A DNA stretch of 64,000 nucleotides, from assembly GCA_965223405.1 (NCBI GenBank), contig CBDCWO010000006.1, positions 5,828,001-5,892,000 of the forward strand, read 5' to 3'. Numbering within the stretch: position 1 is the first letter of the stretch; each line of letters starts with the position of its first letter. Below are positions 27,559-37,176 of this stretch, piece by piece. This DNA comes from CBDCWO01 sp965223405 (GTDB taxonomy: Bacteria; Bacteroidota; Bacteroidia; Chitinophagales; Saprospiraceae). Made by a program: the position numbers and the translations under genes. The notes below the pieces were generated by a model. That model was not told where the DNA came from. It saw only the letters and a program-made list of their open reading frames with translations, and made no database searches.

Positions 27559-28977
27559 CTATTTTACAGGATTTAAATTGATTTTTTTTGCTTCTAATAA
27601 CATATACTCATAGGCTTGACGAAAATCATTGTCAATGATGCCTTCCAGGATAGCTTCTCTGATAGCTGATTTAATGATACCCACTTCTTTAGAGGGAGAT
27701 AAGCCAAAAGTTTTCATAATTAATTCGCCCGTGATGGGAGGTTGAAAATTTCGCAATTTGTCGTTTTCCTCAACCTCGATTAATAATTGCCTAACCTTTT
27801 GAAAATTGGTTAGATAGGTTTTTACTTTACGTTCGTTTTTTGAGGTTATATCTGCCTCACACAGACACATAAGTTCTTCTATGTCATCACCTGCTTCAAA
27901 CAATAAACGTCTCAAAGCTGAATCTGTGATTTCATCCTTGGTTAAGGCTATGGGTCTCAAATGGAGCTTGACTAGTTTTTGAACAAATCTCATTTTATGG
28001 TCCAATGGCAATCTAAGTTTTTTAAAAATCCTAGGTACCATTGCTGCGCCCAGTGCTTCATGACCATGGAATGTCCATCCTTGTTTTGGACTGTATCTCT
28101 TGGTTGCAGGTTTAGCAATATCATGGAGCAATGCACTCCATCGTAGCCAGATGTTGTCGGACTTTTTCGCAATATTATCTAATACTTGTAGCGTATGATA
28201 AAAATTGTCTTTATGGTAACGTCCATTACGTTCCTCCACACCTTGAAGATTTGCTAACTCTGGGAACACGATGTGGAGTAAACCCGTGTCAAATAAGTGT
28301 TTAAATCCCTGGCTCGGTTTGGGGCATCCTAATATCTTCACGAGCTCTCCGGTTATCCTTTCCTTAGAAACGATATTGATTCGATTTCGATATTTTTTAA
28401 TAGCCTCGTACGTATTATCATCAATCTTGAAGTCCAGCTGGCAACAAAATCTAATTGCTCTAAGCATACGCAAAGGATCATCTGAGAAAGTTCTTCCTGG
28501 TTCTAAAGGAGTCTTTATCAGTTTCAGTTCCAAGTGTTCCAGCCCATGAAAAGGATCGACAATTTCACCATAATCATTCTCATTCAAACTTACAGCGAGG
28601 GCATTGATTGTAAAGTCTCTTCTAAACTGATCATCCTCCAGAGAGCCTTCTTCCACTATAGGTTTGCGTGAATCCGCCCGATAAGATTCCTTCCGAGCCC
28701 CTACAAACTCAATTTCCAAATCTTTATGTTTGATCATAGCGGTTCCAAATCTCTTATAACACACCACACGGGGAACAGGCCGTAATTTTTCAGCGACGTT
28801 TTGTGCAAACTTTATCCCACTACCTACACATACAATATCCATGTCTTTAGATGGTATACCTAACAATCTGTCTCGAACATATCCCCCCACAACATACACC
28901 GGATAGTCTAACTCATTGGCTGTGTTAAATATTAATTCAAAAATTTTACGTTCATATGGTTGAATATCAAAAACCAA
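27559..28977 (-). CDS. cca: CCA tRNA nucleotidyltransferase with HD domain
   Basis: The 472-residue enzyme has the nucleotidyltransferase signature VGGYVRD (30-36) with the catalytic DMD (45-47), the RRDFTINALAV motif, the DPLRMLRAIRF element that binds RNA, and a central HD phosphohydrolase domain (LLHDIAKP near 285). It adds or repairs the CCA 3' end of tRNA; an HD domain of this type may remove 2',3'-cyclic phosphates. The only fitting start is TTG at 28977, four bases after the dus stop. It lies between dus and the FKBP gene in a compact operon. Confidence 0.92.
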   Translation of the reverse strand: MVFDIQPYERKIFELIFNTANELDYPVYVVGGYVRDRLLGIPSKDMDIVCVGSGIKFAQNVAEKLRPVPRVVCYKRFGTAMIKHKDLEIEFVGARKESYRADSRKPIVEEGSLEDDQFRRDFTINALAVSLNENDYGEIVDPFHGLEHLELKLIKTPLEPGRTFSDDPLRMLRAIRFCCQLDFKIDDNTYEAIKKYRNRINIVSKERITGELVKILGCPKPSQGFKHLFDTGLLHIVFPELANLQGVEERNGRYHKDNFYHTLQVLDNIAKKSDNIWLRWSALLHDIAKPATKRYSPKQGWTFHGHEALGAAMVPRIFKKLRLPLDHKMRFVQKLVKLHLRPIALTKDEITDSALRRLLFEAGDDIEELMCLCEADITSKNERKVKTYLTNFQKVRQLLIEVEENDKLRNFQPPITGELIMKTFGLSPSKEVGIIKSAIREAILEGIIDNDFRQAYEYMLLEAKKINLNPVK

Positions 28978-28983
28978 TGCAAT

Positions 28984-29985
28984 TTAATTTTGCAAAGACA
29001 CCATCTCTGGTTGATAAGTCTCTTTTATTTCAGCTAAAATCTTAAATAATTCTTCCGGACAAGTTTCAGTGACCAGTTTCATGCGGTACGGCTTGATATG
29101 TGGTAACCCTCTAAGGTAATTGGAATAATGCCTCCGCATCTCTAAAACCCCCAGTTTAGTTCCTTTCCACTCGATTGATTTTCGTAGATGTTGTGCTATA
29201 ACTCTGATCCTTTCACCGATTGTTACCGGTTCTAACTTTTGACCTGTTTTGAAAAAGTGTTTTATTTCTTTAAAAACCCACGGATTACCAATACTGGCAC
29301 GTCCGATCATAATTCCATCGACCCCATAGCGGTTTTTGTATTCGAGTGCTCTTTCTGGAGTATCGATATCTCCATTTCCAAACACCGGGATATGTATCCG
29401 GGGGTTTTCCTTTATTTTACCTATCCAAGTCCAATCAGCCGTACCTTTGTACATTTGCTTTCTGGTTCTGCCATGGATGCTGATAGCCTGTATACCTACA
29501 TCCTGTAATCTCTCAGTAACTTCTTCAATTTTGATACTTTGATCATCCCAACCCAATCTTGTTTTTACGGTTACGGGTAAAGAAGTTGATTTCACTACGG
29601 CCTGGGTCAATTTTATCATACGGTCAATATCCCGTAGTACTCCAGCACCAGCATTTTTACATACTACCTTTTTAACCGGGCAGCCGTAGTTAATATCTAG
29701 AACCTCAGGACCTGCATGCTCTACAATTTCCGCAGCGCGCATCATAGAATCTAATTCAGCTCCAAATATTTGAATTCCAATTGGCCGCTCTTCATCATAG
29801 ATATCCAACTTCTGGACACTTTTTTTAGCATCCCGGATTAAGCCTTCAACACTGATGAATTCAGTATACATCATATCACACCCGGCTTGTTTACACAAAG
29901 ACCGAAAAGGTGGATCACTAACATCTTCCATAGGTGCAAGTAAGAGTGGAAATGATCCCAATTCTATGTTTCCAATTTTTATCAT
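28984..29985 (-). CDS. dusB: tRNA-dihydrouridine synthase
   Basis: I choose ATG at 29985 (333 aa), because the longer frame starts at TTG 30033 and adds 16 residues not seen in the family. The FMN-dependent TIM barrel shows LAPMEDVSDPPFR (16-28), NYGCP (99-103) and the catalytic Cys109 in VVCKNAGAG. Later motifs are VKTRLGWD, ISIHGRTRKQ and GNGDI. It reduces uridines in the tRNA D-loop. It is the first gene of the tRNA-related operon with cca. Confidence 0.93.
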   Translation of the reverse strand: MIKIGNIELGSFPLLLAPMEDVSDPPFRSLCKQAGCDMMYTEFISVEGLIRDAKKSVQKLDIYDEERPIGIQIFGAELDSMMRAAEIVEHAGPEVLDINYGCPVKKVVCKNAGAGVLRDIDRMIKLTQAVVKSTSLPVTVKTRLGWDDQSIKIEEVTERLQDVGIQAISIHGRTRKQMYKGTADWTWIGKIKENPRIHIPVFGNGDIDTPERALEYKNRYGVDGIMIGRASIGNPWVFKEIKHFFKTGQKLEPVTIGERIRVIAQHLRKSIEWKGTKLGVLEMRRHYSNYLRGLPHIKPYRMKLVTETCPEELFKILAEIKETYQPEMVSLQN

Positions 29986-30099
29986 CAAGGTGCAAAAATA
30001 CGCAAATCTGCTAAAGTAAATAATCTTCCGCAAATAGCAATTTTACATATAATAAATACATATATGTGACAATCTTAAGTTTAAAAAAACTGAAATATT

Positions 30100-30128
30100 T
30101 TTGTTAGTAATTTGAAATTCTTACTTTG
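30100..30128 (+). promoter_or_regulatory. Predicted Bacteroidetes promoter of the nhaD gene
   Basis: TTTG (30100-30103) is followed after 18 nt by TACTTTG (30122-30128), close to the Bacteroidetes -33 TTTG and -7 TAnnTTTG consensus but one base short in the -7 box. The start codon lies 29 bp downstream. Prediction from sequence only. Confidence 0.45.
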
Positions 30129-30157
30129 ACGTGCGGACTTAATAAAAAGACAGATCA

Positions 30158-31459
30158 ATGCTTATTGCTGTACTCATTGTATTCATTCTAGGTTATACCA
30201 CAATTGTTTTTGAACATCCACTGAAACTGGATAAAACGGTTCCTGCATTAATCATGGGGGCGCTTTGTTGGGCTTTAATCTCCATAGGACACCTGCCTGT
30301 AATTGACCACCATTTTCATGAATCGGAAATGCAGCCAGTATTATTACATCATATTGGTAAGGTTGCCGAAATACTCATCTTTCTTTTGGGGGCCATGACA
30401 ATAGTTGAATTGATTGATTTGCACAAAGGATTTGCCGTTATTACGAACCGGATTCAAACTACGAGTAAGACCAAAATGTTATGGCTTATTACTATTTTGG
30501 CATTCTTTCTATCAGCTACTCTTGATAATCTTGCCTCTACAATTGTCCTTGTTTCTCTACTTAGGAGGTTAGTTCCTAAAAGAAATGAGCGCCTATGGTT
30601 TGTAAGTATGGCCGTAGTTGGAGCCAATGCTGGAGGAGCCTGGTCTCCTATCGGTGATGTAACGACCACAATGCTTTGGATCGGAAATAAAGTATCTTCA
30701 CTTGGGTTAATTGAGCGACTTGTAATCCCTTCCATTTTTTGTGCGGTGGTTCCTGCTTTCTTGGCATCGTTTACCAAGCCCTTTCAAGGGACGATTACAC
30801 CCGCTAAAAGAGATGTAGAGACAGAAAAGAAGAAAGAAAAATTATTATCAAGTCGCGTTATGCTTATTGTAGGAATCAGTGCCTTGATATTTGTTCCAGT
30901 TTTTAAAGCCATTACTCACCTTCCTCCCTATGTAGGTATGATGTTAGGTCTCGGAGTGGTTTGGTTGGTTTCGGAATACATCCATCCTGAAGAAGATTTT
31001 ACTGAAGAAAGAAAGCATTTATATTCTGCACATACTGCTCTATCTCGTATCGAACTTTCGAGTATCTTGTTTTTCTTGGGAATTCTGGTGGCAGTCGCCT
31101 CATTGGAGTCCTTGGGATTATTAAGAAGTTTGGCCGAATGGATGGAGTCTAATATACCTAGTCAGAATTTGGTAATTATTCTACTGGGCTTTGCTTCGGC
31201 CATCATAGACAATGTTCCTCTGGTAGCCGCGACGATGGGAATGTATTCCGAGCCTATGGATTCTTCGCTATGGCATCTCATTGCCTATTCGGCAGGCACA
31301 GGTGGAAGTATGTTGATTATCGGATCGGCTGCCGGTGTGGCCGCAATGGGCATGGAAAGAATCGACTTTATATGGTACCTGAAGAAAATTTCTTGGTTGG
31401 CATTTGCTGGTTTTGCCGTCGGAGCAGCGGTATTTTTAGCCATTGAAATGCTCTTCTGA
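30158..31459 (+). CDS. nhaD: NhaD-type Na+/H+ antiporter
   Basis: A 433-residue inner-membrane protein with about 11-12 transmembrane helices of the ion transporter superfamily. Conserved intramembrane motifs are present: TLDNLAST (about 127), GANAGGAWSPIGD (about 152-164) and ASAIIDNVPLVAA (about 345), which are characteristic of NhaD and probably carry the ion-binding Asp-Asn pairs. It exports sodium in exchange for protons, fitting a marine or salt-exposed organism. It is transcribed divergently from the dus-cca operon. Confidence 0.92.
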   Translation: MLIAVLIVFILGYTTIVFEHPLKLDKTVPALIMGALCWALISIGHLPVIDHHFHESEMQPVLLHHIGKVAEILIFLLGAMTIVELIDLHKGFAVITNRIQTTSKTKMLWLITILAFFLSATLDNLASTIVLVSLLRRLVPKRNERLWFVSMAVVGANAGGAWSPIGDVTTTMLWIGNKVSSLGLIERLVIPSIFCAVVPAFLASFTKPFQGTITPAKRDVETEKKKEKLLSSRVMLIVGISALIFVPVFKAITHLPPYVGMMLGLGVVWLVSEYIHPEEDFTEERKHLYSAHTALSRIELSSILFFLGILVAVASLESLGLLRSLAEWMESNIPSQNLVIILLGFASAIIDNVPLVAATMGMYSEPMDSSLWHLIAYSAGTGGSMLIIGSAAGVAAMGMERIDFIWYLKKISWLAFAGFAVGAAVFLAIEMLF

Positions 31460-31697
31460 TTGAATATTGAATTGGGGAATTTCTCTGACTGGTGAGGGTA
31501 TTCTCAAAAGCCAACATCAAAACCTTGGGTAAAATATTATTTGGATTTAGCATTTGCCCATGCTCAAATCTGAAGTACTAGGGTGTTTCAGTTGTAGAAA
31601 GAGGAACTATTCATTAGCGATGATATTTAGCCGCTGAAAAATCAAAGAAAAGTGTGTTTTTTAGATTTGGGCTGAACTTGACTCAGAAGAAAAGTCC

Positions 31698-32666
31698 TTA
31701 AAAAGGAATTTTCAATAGATCGACATTTCCACCAGATAGAATGATCCCTACCCTTTTACCGGCGAATAACTTCATTTTCCGCATTAGCAAAGCGACTGGA
31801 ACCGCTGAAGAAGGCTCAATTAGAATTTTAACCCTTTCCCAGATCCATTTCATGCTTTCAATGATCTCTTGCTCACTCACAGTATAGATATCATATACAT
31901 GTTTGGCGATTACAGCAAATGTTAATTCTCCCAAGTTGGTCTTTAATCCATCAGCAATAGTATCGGTAGTCGTATTATGAACAATTTTGCCAGTCTTCAA
32001 TGAACGATAAGCATCGTCCACCACCGAGGGTTCTACGCCAATTACTTTACAATCTGGACTAGTATAATAGGTATATAAGGCAGTACCACTGATCAAACCA
32101 CCGCCACCTACCGGAGCAAGAATGAAATCTAAGTCCGGAATTTCTTCAAGAAACTCTTTGGATACGGTCGCCTGTCCTCCAATAACATTCCAATTGTTAT
32201 AAGGATGAATAAATATGGACTCAGTTTCAGTCAGGATCTGTTGCAGGGTAGTCTCTCTCGAAGCCAAAGTCGGTTTACAAAAGGTAATATTGGCTCCATA
32301 TGAAGAAGTTGCCTGTTTTTTACTTTCAGGAGCATTTTCAGGCATCACAATGTAGGCTGGAATGTTCAATAGTTGAGCTGCCCTAGTAACGGCTTGTGCG
32401 TGATTGCCGGAAGAATGGGTGGCTATTCCGGAAGACCTTTCTTCCTTTTTTAAAGCCAACGCTCCGGACATGGCTCCTCGCATTTTGAAAGCACCAATCT
32501 TTTGAAAGTTCTCGCATTTGAAAAATACAGAGCTATCGACTAAGTCATTAAAGGATTCAGAGGTAATTACTGGCGTATAATGTATATAGGGATCAATACA
32601 ATTATGGATCCGTTCGATATCCTCGAGTAAAGGTTGTTTCTTAAGTGAGGCGAGCTGGATGGTCAT
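31698..32666 (-). CDS. PLP-dependent threonine/serine dehydratase or serine racemase
   Basis: The 322-residue fold-type II PLP enzyme shows the Schiff-base Lys61 in GAFKMRGA, SSGNHAQA (85-92) and the phosphate-binding GGGGLISG loop (about 187-194). There is no C-terminal regulatory ACT-like domain, so it resembles the short catabolic threonine dehydratases and serine racemases rather than biosynthetic IlvA. The next gene upstream is a class V aminotransferase 13 bp away, suggesting an amino-acid degradation operon. Confidence 0.9.
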   Translation of the reverse strand: MTIQLASLKKQPLLEDIERIHNCIDPYIHYTPVITSESFNDLVDSSVFFKCENFQKIGAFKMRGAMSGALALKKEERSSGIATHSSGNHAQAVTRAAQLLNIPAYIVMPENAPESKKQATSSYGANITFCKPTLASRETTLQQILTETESIFIHPYNNWNVIGGQATVSKEFLEEIPDLDFILAPVGGGGLISGTALYTYYTSPDCKVIGVEPSVVDDAYRSLKTGKIVHNTTTDTIADGLKTNLGELTFAVIAKHVYDIYTVSEQEIIESMKWIWERVKILIEPSSAVPVALLMRKMKLFAGKRVGIILSGGNVDLLKIPF

Positions 32667-32679
32667 AGAACTTCAATGT

Positions 32680-33834
32680 TTAAATGGAATTTTTGATACA
32701 GTGGGCTAATTGTAGTAGGTCTGGCTCCGAATTATAAACATACGGAGAAATCCTGAGATAATCCCCTCTAAAGGAAACATAAACTTGCTGTCTTTTCAAT
32801 TCAGCAATCAATTTAGACTTATCAATTATATTGGGATCCAGATGTACAGCAAACAAATGTCCGACTCGATTTGCTTCTGGTTCAAAATAAAATCCGATCC
32901 TCTCTAATTCTTCAAAGAAACTAGTTCCAATGCCCCGACAATATTCCTGTATCGCAGAAGGGGTCCAATCCAAAATCTGGAGTAGCGCTGTGATCATCAT
33001 TGGCAATAAAACAAAGTTAGAACTTTCACCGACGCTGAATCGGTTGGCGTACATCTTATAAGCTTCCTGGTAGTTCACCAACCCTCCAAAATTTTCACTT
33101 CCCACTCTATTAATCCAATTTTCTTCTATTGGTATGCCCTGATCAAATTCTGGTCCATAGTAAGCCATACCTATTGAATAAGGGCCTAATAACCATTTAT
33201 AACCTGCACAGATCAAAGCGTCGATCTGCAATTCTGAAACAGATATTGGCAGTGCTCCCACTGATTGGGTTCCATCCACTATAAACCGAGCACCACACCG
33301 TTTAGCCTTTTTGCCAATAGCCTTTAAGTCAAATAAACTCCCATCAGCCCAATGGGTTTGGGAGATGGCAACAGCCACCGTACTTTCTGTGATGGCTGAT
33401 AGTATCCGGTAATTCCATTCATCGACATTAGAAAACAATCCCTGAGGTCTCCCGATCACTTGCATATGTAGATTAGCAGATTTTGCTAAATAGGACCAGG
33501 GATAAAAGTTGCTCGGAAACTGATCTTTTACTAAAATGATGTTTCCTTTTGATTTTATGGGAATATTACGGACTACATTCGCCATCCCATATGAAACCGA
33601 GGGGATCATGGCTATTCTCTCTTCCAGAGGATTGTCAATGATTTTTGAGAAAAGATGTTTTACCCGCTTTGTATTTTTAAAAAAATCATCAGGGCTGATC
33701 AGGTAAGGCTTCTCTTTCTTTCTTACCCCTTCGATTCCCGCCTCGGTCACTGCTTTTAAACTGGGAGACATATATCCCATATTGAGATAAACAATTTCCG
33801 GATCCAAGTTGAACCTAGACTTCTGATTTTTCAT
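32680..33834 (-). CDS. Aminotransferase class V-fold PLP enzyme
   Basis: A 384-residue fold-type I PLP enzyme with LNMGYMSPS near residue 17, the cofactor-binding Asp187 in VDGTQSVG and the Schiff-base Lys213 in AGYKWLLG. The family includes kynureninase-, isopenicillin epimerase- and cysteine desulfurase-like enzymes; the exact reaction cannot be read from the sequence. Its start overlaps the end of the GNAT gene by 20 bp and its end lies 13 bp before the dehydratase, so all three form one operon. Confidence 0.9.
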   Translation of the reverse strand: MKNQKSRFNLDPEIVYLNMGYMSPSLKAVTEAGIEGVRKKEKPYLISPDDFFKNTKRVKHLFSKIIDNPLEERIAMIPSVSYGMANVVRNIPIKSKGNIILVKDQFPSNFYPWSYLAKSANLHMQVIGRPQGLFSNVDEWNYRILSAITESTVAVAISQTHWADGSLFDLKAIGKKAKRCGARFIVDGTQSVGALPISVSELQIDALICAGYKWLLGPYSIGMAYYGPEFDQGIPIEENWINRVGSENFGGLVNYQEAYKMYANRFSVGESSNFVLLPMMITALLQILDWTPSAIQEYCRGIGTSFFEELERIGFYFEPEANRVGHLFAVHLDPNIIDKSKLIAELKRQQVYVSFRGDYLRISPYVYNSEPDLLQLAHCIKNSI

Positions 33835-34315
33835 CCTTCCCCCTACTATTAGTCCAAAAATAGGTATTAAATTCGGTCTCTAAATGAAAGCCCTCTTTCG
33901 GGTAGAGATAGTTACCAATATCGTTGGATTTTTCTGTTTCGAGCATAATCCCGGCGGCATTACTTCTTTTACACATTTCTTTGCACCTGTCCATCAATCT
34001 TTTACCGATATTCCGATTGCGATGTTCTGGTTTTACATAAAGATCATTTAAAAGCCATAGTGGTCTCATTCTGACTGATGAAAATAAAGGATATAATTGA
34101 ACAAAGCCCAATAAATTGTGAGACTCTTCAGCGACAAATATAACTGATTGATCTTTTTCCAATCGACCGCGAATAAAGGCGATCGCCCCATCCAAGTCTC
34201 CAGGTTTACGATACCATATTCTATAGTCGTTAAATAGTTTACTTACTTGATCCAAGTCCAGAATGGTAGCTTTTCTGATATTAATATTATGGTTCACCTT
34301 ATTTAAATTTTTCAA
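33815..34315 (-). CDS. GNAT family N-acetyltransferase
   Basis: A 166-residue acetyltransferase with the acetyl-CoA loop region LYVKPEHRNRNIGKRLMDRC (about 92-111) and a C-terminal SNAAGIMLETEKSND..LY...GF pattern typical of family members that modify small amines or amino acids. The longest frame begins with TTG at 34315; a GTG at 34297 gives a more typical family N-terminus, so the start is uncertain. It overlaps the aminotransferase gene by 20 bp, implying translational coupling. Confidence 0.87.
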   Translation of the reverse strand: MKNLNKVNHNINIRKATILDLDQVSKLFNDYRIWYRKPGDLDGAIAFIRGRLEKDQSVIFVAEESHNLLGFVQLYPLFSSVRMRPLWLLNDLYVKPEHRNRNIGKRLMDRCKEMCKRSNAAGIMLETEKSNDIGNYLYPKEGFHLETEFNTYFWTNSRGKDEKSEV

Positions 34316-34428
34316 ACTGACCTATAAAGTCTACTTCAATATTATGATTCTTTTAAACAAATTGGGCATGTTCTACAGTTTATTATTAGAAGGTAATTAT
34401 TTTTAAGTTCATTATTCATCGATAAACT

Positions 34429-36069
34429 ATGAAAAAAAATACGGTAATCGCACTTCTTTTTTTTATGCTGGGAGTTGGCACTGCATTTATTGTTTTGGAT
34501 AACCAGATTACGGTGAGCGATGTACGAAATGCTCAAAAATTGATGGGATTGGAGTTTGAAGATTCTGAAATTGATTCTATGTTGGAAGGCCTGACTTCCT
34601 TTCGTGAAGCATATATGAGCAATCGAATGGATACTTTGGAAAATTCCGTTTTACCTTCCTTAATTTTTAATCCTGCACCTAGCGGGTTTAAGCCCAATCG
34701 ATTGCAATATCCGGTCAATTTTGGTAAGGATAAAAAACAAAAAAGACCTAATAACGTTGACGATCTGGCTTTTTATTCAGTTAGAGAATTGGCTTCTCTG
34801 ATACGGGAACAAAAAGTAACTGCACTGGAGCTGACCCAGTTTTTTATAGCGAGATTAAAAAAGTATGATCCTTCCCTACACTGTGTGATTACCTTAACTG
34901 AAGATTATGCGCTTGCAAAGGCAAGAGAAGCAGATAAGGAAATCAAAGAAGGACGATATCGAGGTGTATTACATGGAATCCCATTTGGTGCCAAAGATCT
35001 GCTGGCAAAAAAAGGATTCAAGACCACTTGGGGAGCCGCTCCTTACAAGAATCAAGTAATTGATGAAGATGCAACTGTTATTACACGGTTGGAAGAGGCC
35101 GGAGCGATTTTAGTAGTAAAGCTATCTATGGGAGCGTTAGCTTGGGGGGATGTATGGTACGGGGAAAAAACCCGGAATCCCTGGAATCCGGAATCCGGAT
35201 CGAGTGGTTCATCCGCGGGGTCTGCAGCTGCTGTATCAGCCGGTTTAGTTCCATTTGCAATTGGAACAGAGACATTAGGTTCCATTGTTTCACCTTCTAC
35301 GGTTTGCGGCGTGACCGGACTAAGACCCTCTTTCGGACGAGTAAGCCGATATGGGGCCATGGCACTAAGCTGGTCAATGGATAAGATTGGTCCTATTTGC
35401 CGCAATGCTGAAGACTGTGCCCTGATTTTCAATGTTATTTCAGGACCAGATGGCAAAGATCCAAGCTTGTGGTCGGCGGGATTCAATTACAATGTGACCA
35501 AAAAAGTGAATAATTATAAAGTCGGATATGTCCAATCGGCCTTTGAAGGAGATTATCGTTTCCGTAATCAAGATTCTATCATGTTGGAGAAAGTTAGGGA
35601 ATTGGGATTCGAATTAGTTCCCATCGAACTGCCGGATCCGAGAAACTTAAATTTCATATTGTCAGCGGAGGCTGGAGCCGCTTTTGATCTCCTTACAAGA
35701 TCAAATGAGGATGACCGATTGGTACTTCAGATAAAAAATGCTTGGCCCAACGTATTTAGAACTTCAAGGTTCATACCGGCAGTTGAGTACATACAGGCCA
35801 ATCGATTACGTACTCAATTAATCGAAGAAATGCATCGTGCTATTGCCGGAGTAGACGTATATTTGGCACCCTCCTGGAAAGGATCAAACCTGTTGATCAC
35901 CAATCTAACTGGTCACCCAAGTATCGTCTTACCAACCGCATTCAGTAATGGCAGACCGGCCAGTATCACCATTAATGGTCAACTATTTGGAGAGGATAAA
36001 GTATTACTTTTTGCAAAATATATTCAGGACAATACAGACTTTCATTTAAAACATCCACCAGGTTTTTGA
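34429..36069 (+). CDS. Amidase signature family amidase, membrane-anchored or exported
   Basis: The 546-residue protein starts with a hydrophobic segment (about 5-23) that fits a signal peptide or anchor. An unusual 85-residue spacer precedes the amidase signature domain (about 110-540). Catalytic Lys189 is in FGAKDLL, the Gly/Ser-rich loop is at 257-265 and the nucleophile Ser285 in ETLGSIV, followed by CGVTGLRPSFGRVS. This is the Ser-cisSer-Lys amide hydrolase type, close to glutamyl-tRNA amidotransferase A but exported, so a scavenging amide hydrolase is likely. Substrate unknown. Confidence 0.9.
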   Translation: MKKNTVIALLFFMLGVGTAFIVLDNQITVSDVRNAQKLMGLEFEDSEIDSMLEGLTSFREAYMSNRMDTLENSVLPSLIFNPAPSGFKPNRLQYPVNFGKDKKQKRPNNVDDLAFYSVRELASLIREQKVTALELTQFFIARLKKYDPSLHCVITLTEDYALAKAREADKEIKEGRYRGVLHGIPFGAKDLLAKKGFKTTWGAAPYKNQVIDEDATVITRLEEAGAILVVKLSMGALAWGDVWYGEKTRNPWNPESGSSGSSAGSAAAVSAGLVPFAIGTETLGSIVSPSTVCGVTGLRPSFGRVSRYGAMALSWSMDKIGPICRNAEDCALIFNVISGPDGKDPSLWSAGFNYNVTKKVNNYKVGYVQSAFEGDYRFRNQDSIMLEKVRELGFELVPIELPDPRNLNFILSAEAGAAFDLLTRSNEDDRLVLQIKNAWPNVFRTSRFIPAVEYIQANRLRTQLIEEMHRAIAGVDVYLAPSWKGSNLLITNLTGHPSIVLPTAFSNGRPASITINGQLFGEDKVLLFAKYIQDNTDFHLKHPPGF

Positions 36070-36201
36070 TCATCATCAAATCATAATTGATTGTTAATTA
36101 TTTATTTCACTTTTCAGAGACCGCATGAAAATATATCTTGCATTACATTTTGACCTATTTTTCCATAAATTAGTCAAATCCGCCTAAATTGGTTTTGAAT
36201 T

Positions 36202-37035
36202 ATGAGTACCATGGATTCCACTGATAACAATACCTATAATAAAGAATTAACCACTTTGATCCACCGTATTTGGGAGGGAAAAAACGAAGCCATCGGACTT
36301 TATCGTCCTGAAGAAATTAGTATTTCTGAGGGCGCAACCAAAATTGCGGACCGTATGATCAAGTTGGTTCCCCGGATTAGTAAAAGCTCAAGAGTATTAA
36401 TCCTTGGCTCTGGATTTGGAGGAACAGCTCAGTACATAATGGAAAAATTTGAATGCAAAATGGATTGTATTGATGATCGTACCGAACGTAATGAGTATCT
36501 TCTCAAAATCATCAATGTTTTTGATGATAAGCTGCAAAAAAAGATCAATCTGACCGAAGGTCCTCTTGTCCATTTACCTTATGATCATGACACGTTTGAT
36601 ATGGTTTGGGCTCAAGATATTTTCTTCAAAAGTCAAGAAAGAATCAGGATCTTCAAGGAAATCCATCGTGTATTAAAACCGGGAGCAAGAGTAGTATTTA
36701 CGGAAATGTTTAAATCGGCCACTTGTCAAAATGAGAGCTATGAGTTGTTACAGAAGTTGATCCCCTCTCTTTCTTTGGAGGATAAAATATGGTATCGCAA
36801 AGCAATGCGAAAAATAGGACTTCAGAAGGTATATAGTCTAAACCTTACCAATCAAATAGAAATACATTATAACAAAGTAATACACACTTTGAATGAAAAC
36901 AAGGATAAACGAATTTCAAAAATCCCAGCTGAAGTTAGAGCTCAGCTAACTAAAGAAGCTCGATTATGGGCTGATCTGGCCACTAGTGATTGTCTTGAAT
37001 GGGGCATCTTAATCTATCAAAAAATCAATCAATGA
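36202..37035 (+). CDS. SAM-dependent methyltransferase (class I)
   Basis: A 277-residue cytoplasmic methyltransferase with the SAM-binding motif VLILGSGFGG (65-74), an acidic residue ending the next strand (CIDD), LPYDHDTFDMVWAQD (about 132-146) and VLKPGARVVFTE. The N-terminal block (YRPEEISISEGA) recalls glycine/sarcosine and dimethylglycine methyltransferases of the same superfamily, but the acceptor cannot be fixed from sequence. It stands alone after the amidase gene. Confidence 0.85.
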   Translation: MSTMDSTDNNTYNKELTTLIHRIWEGKNEAIGLYRPEEISISEGATKIADRMIKLVPRISKSSRVLILGSGFGGTAQYIMEKFECKMDCIDDRTERNEYLLKIINVFDDKLQKKINLTEGPLVHLPYDHDTFDMVWAQDIFFKSQERIRIFKEIHRVLKPGARVVFTEMFKSATCQNESYELLQKLIPSLSLEDKIWYRKAMRKIGLQKVYSLNLTNQIEIHYNKVIHTLNENKDKRISKIPAEVRAQLTKEARLWADLATSDCLEWGILIYQKINQ

Positions 37036-37084
37036 TGCCTTTTTAGTTGAAGGCCTATTGGACCTTGTTCCTGGCGTTTCACTC

Positions 37085-37108
37085 GGTTCCGGAGAAATAT
37101 CCGGTACC
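37085..37108. terminator. Hairpin between convergent genes
   Basis: GGTTCCGG (37085-37092) pairs with CCGGTACC (37101-37108), with one mismatch and an 8-nt loop. It lies in the 141-bp gap between the convergent methyltransferase and the 37177 gene. No T-run follows on either strand, so a terminator function is only suggested by position. Confidence 0.3.
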
Positions 37109-37176
37109 CAAACAGATTGATAATCCTTTCCCATCTAATCTTTTGAAGAAAATCACATTATTCTTAATTCATTTGC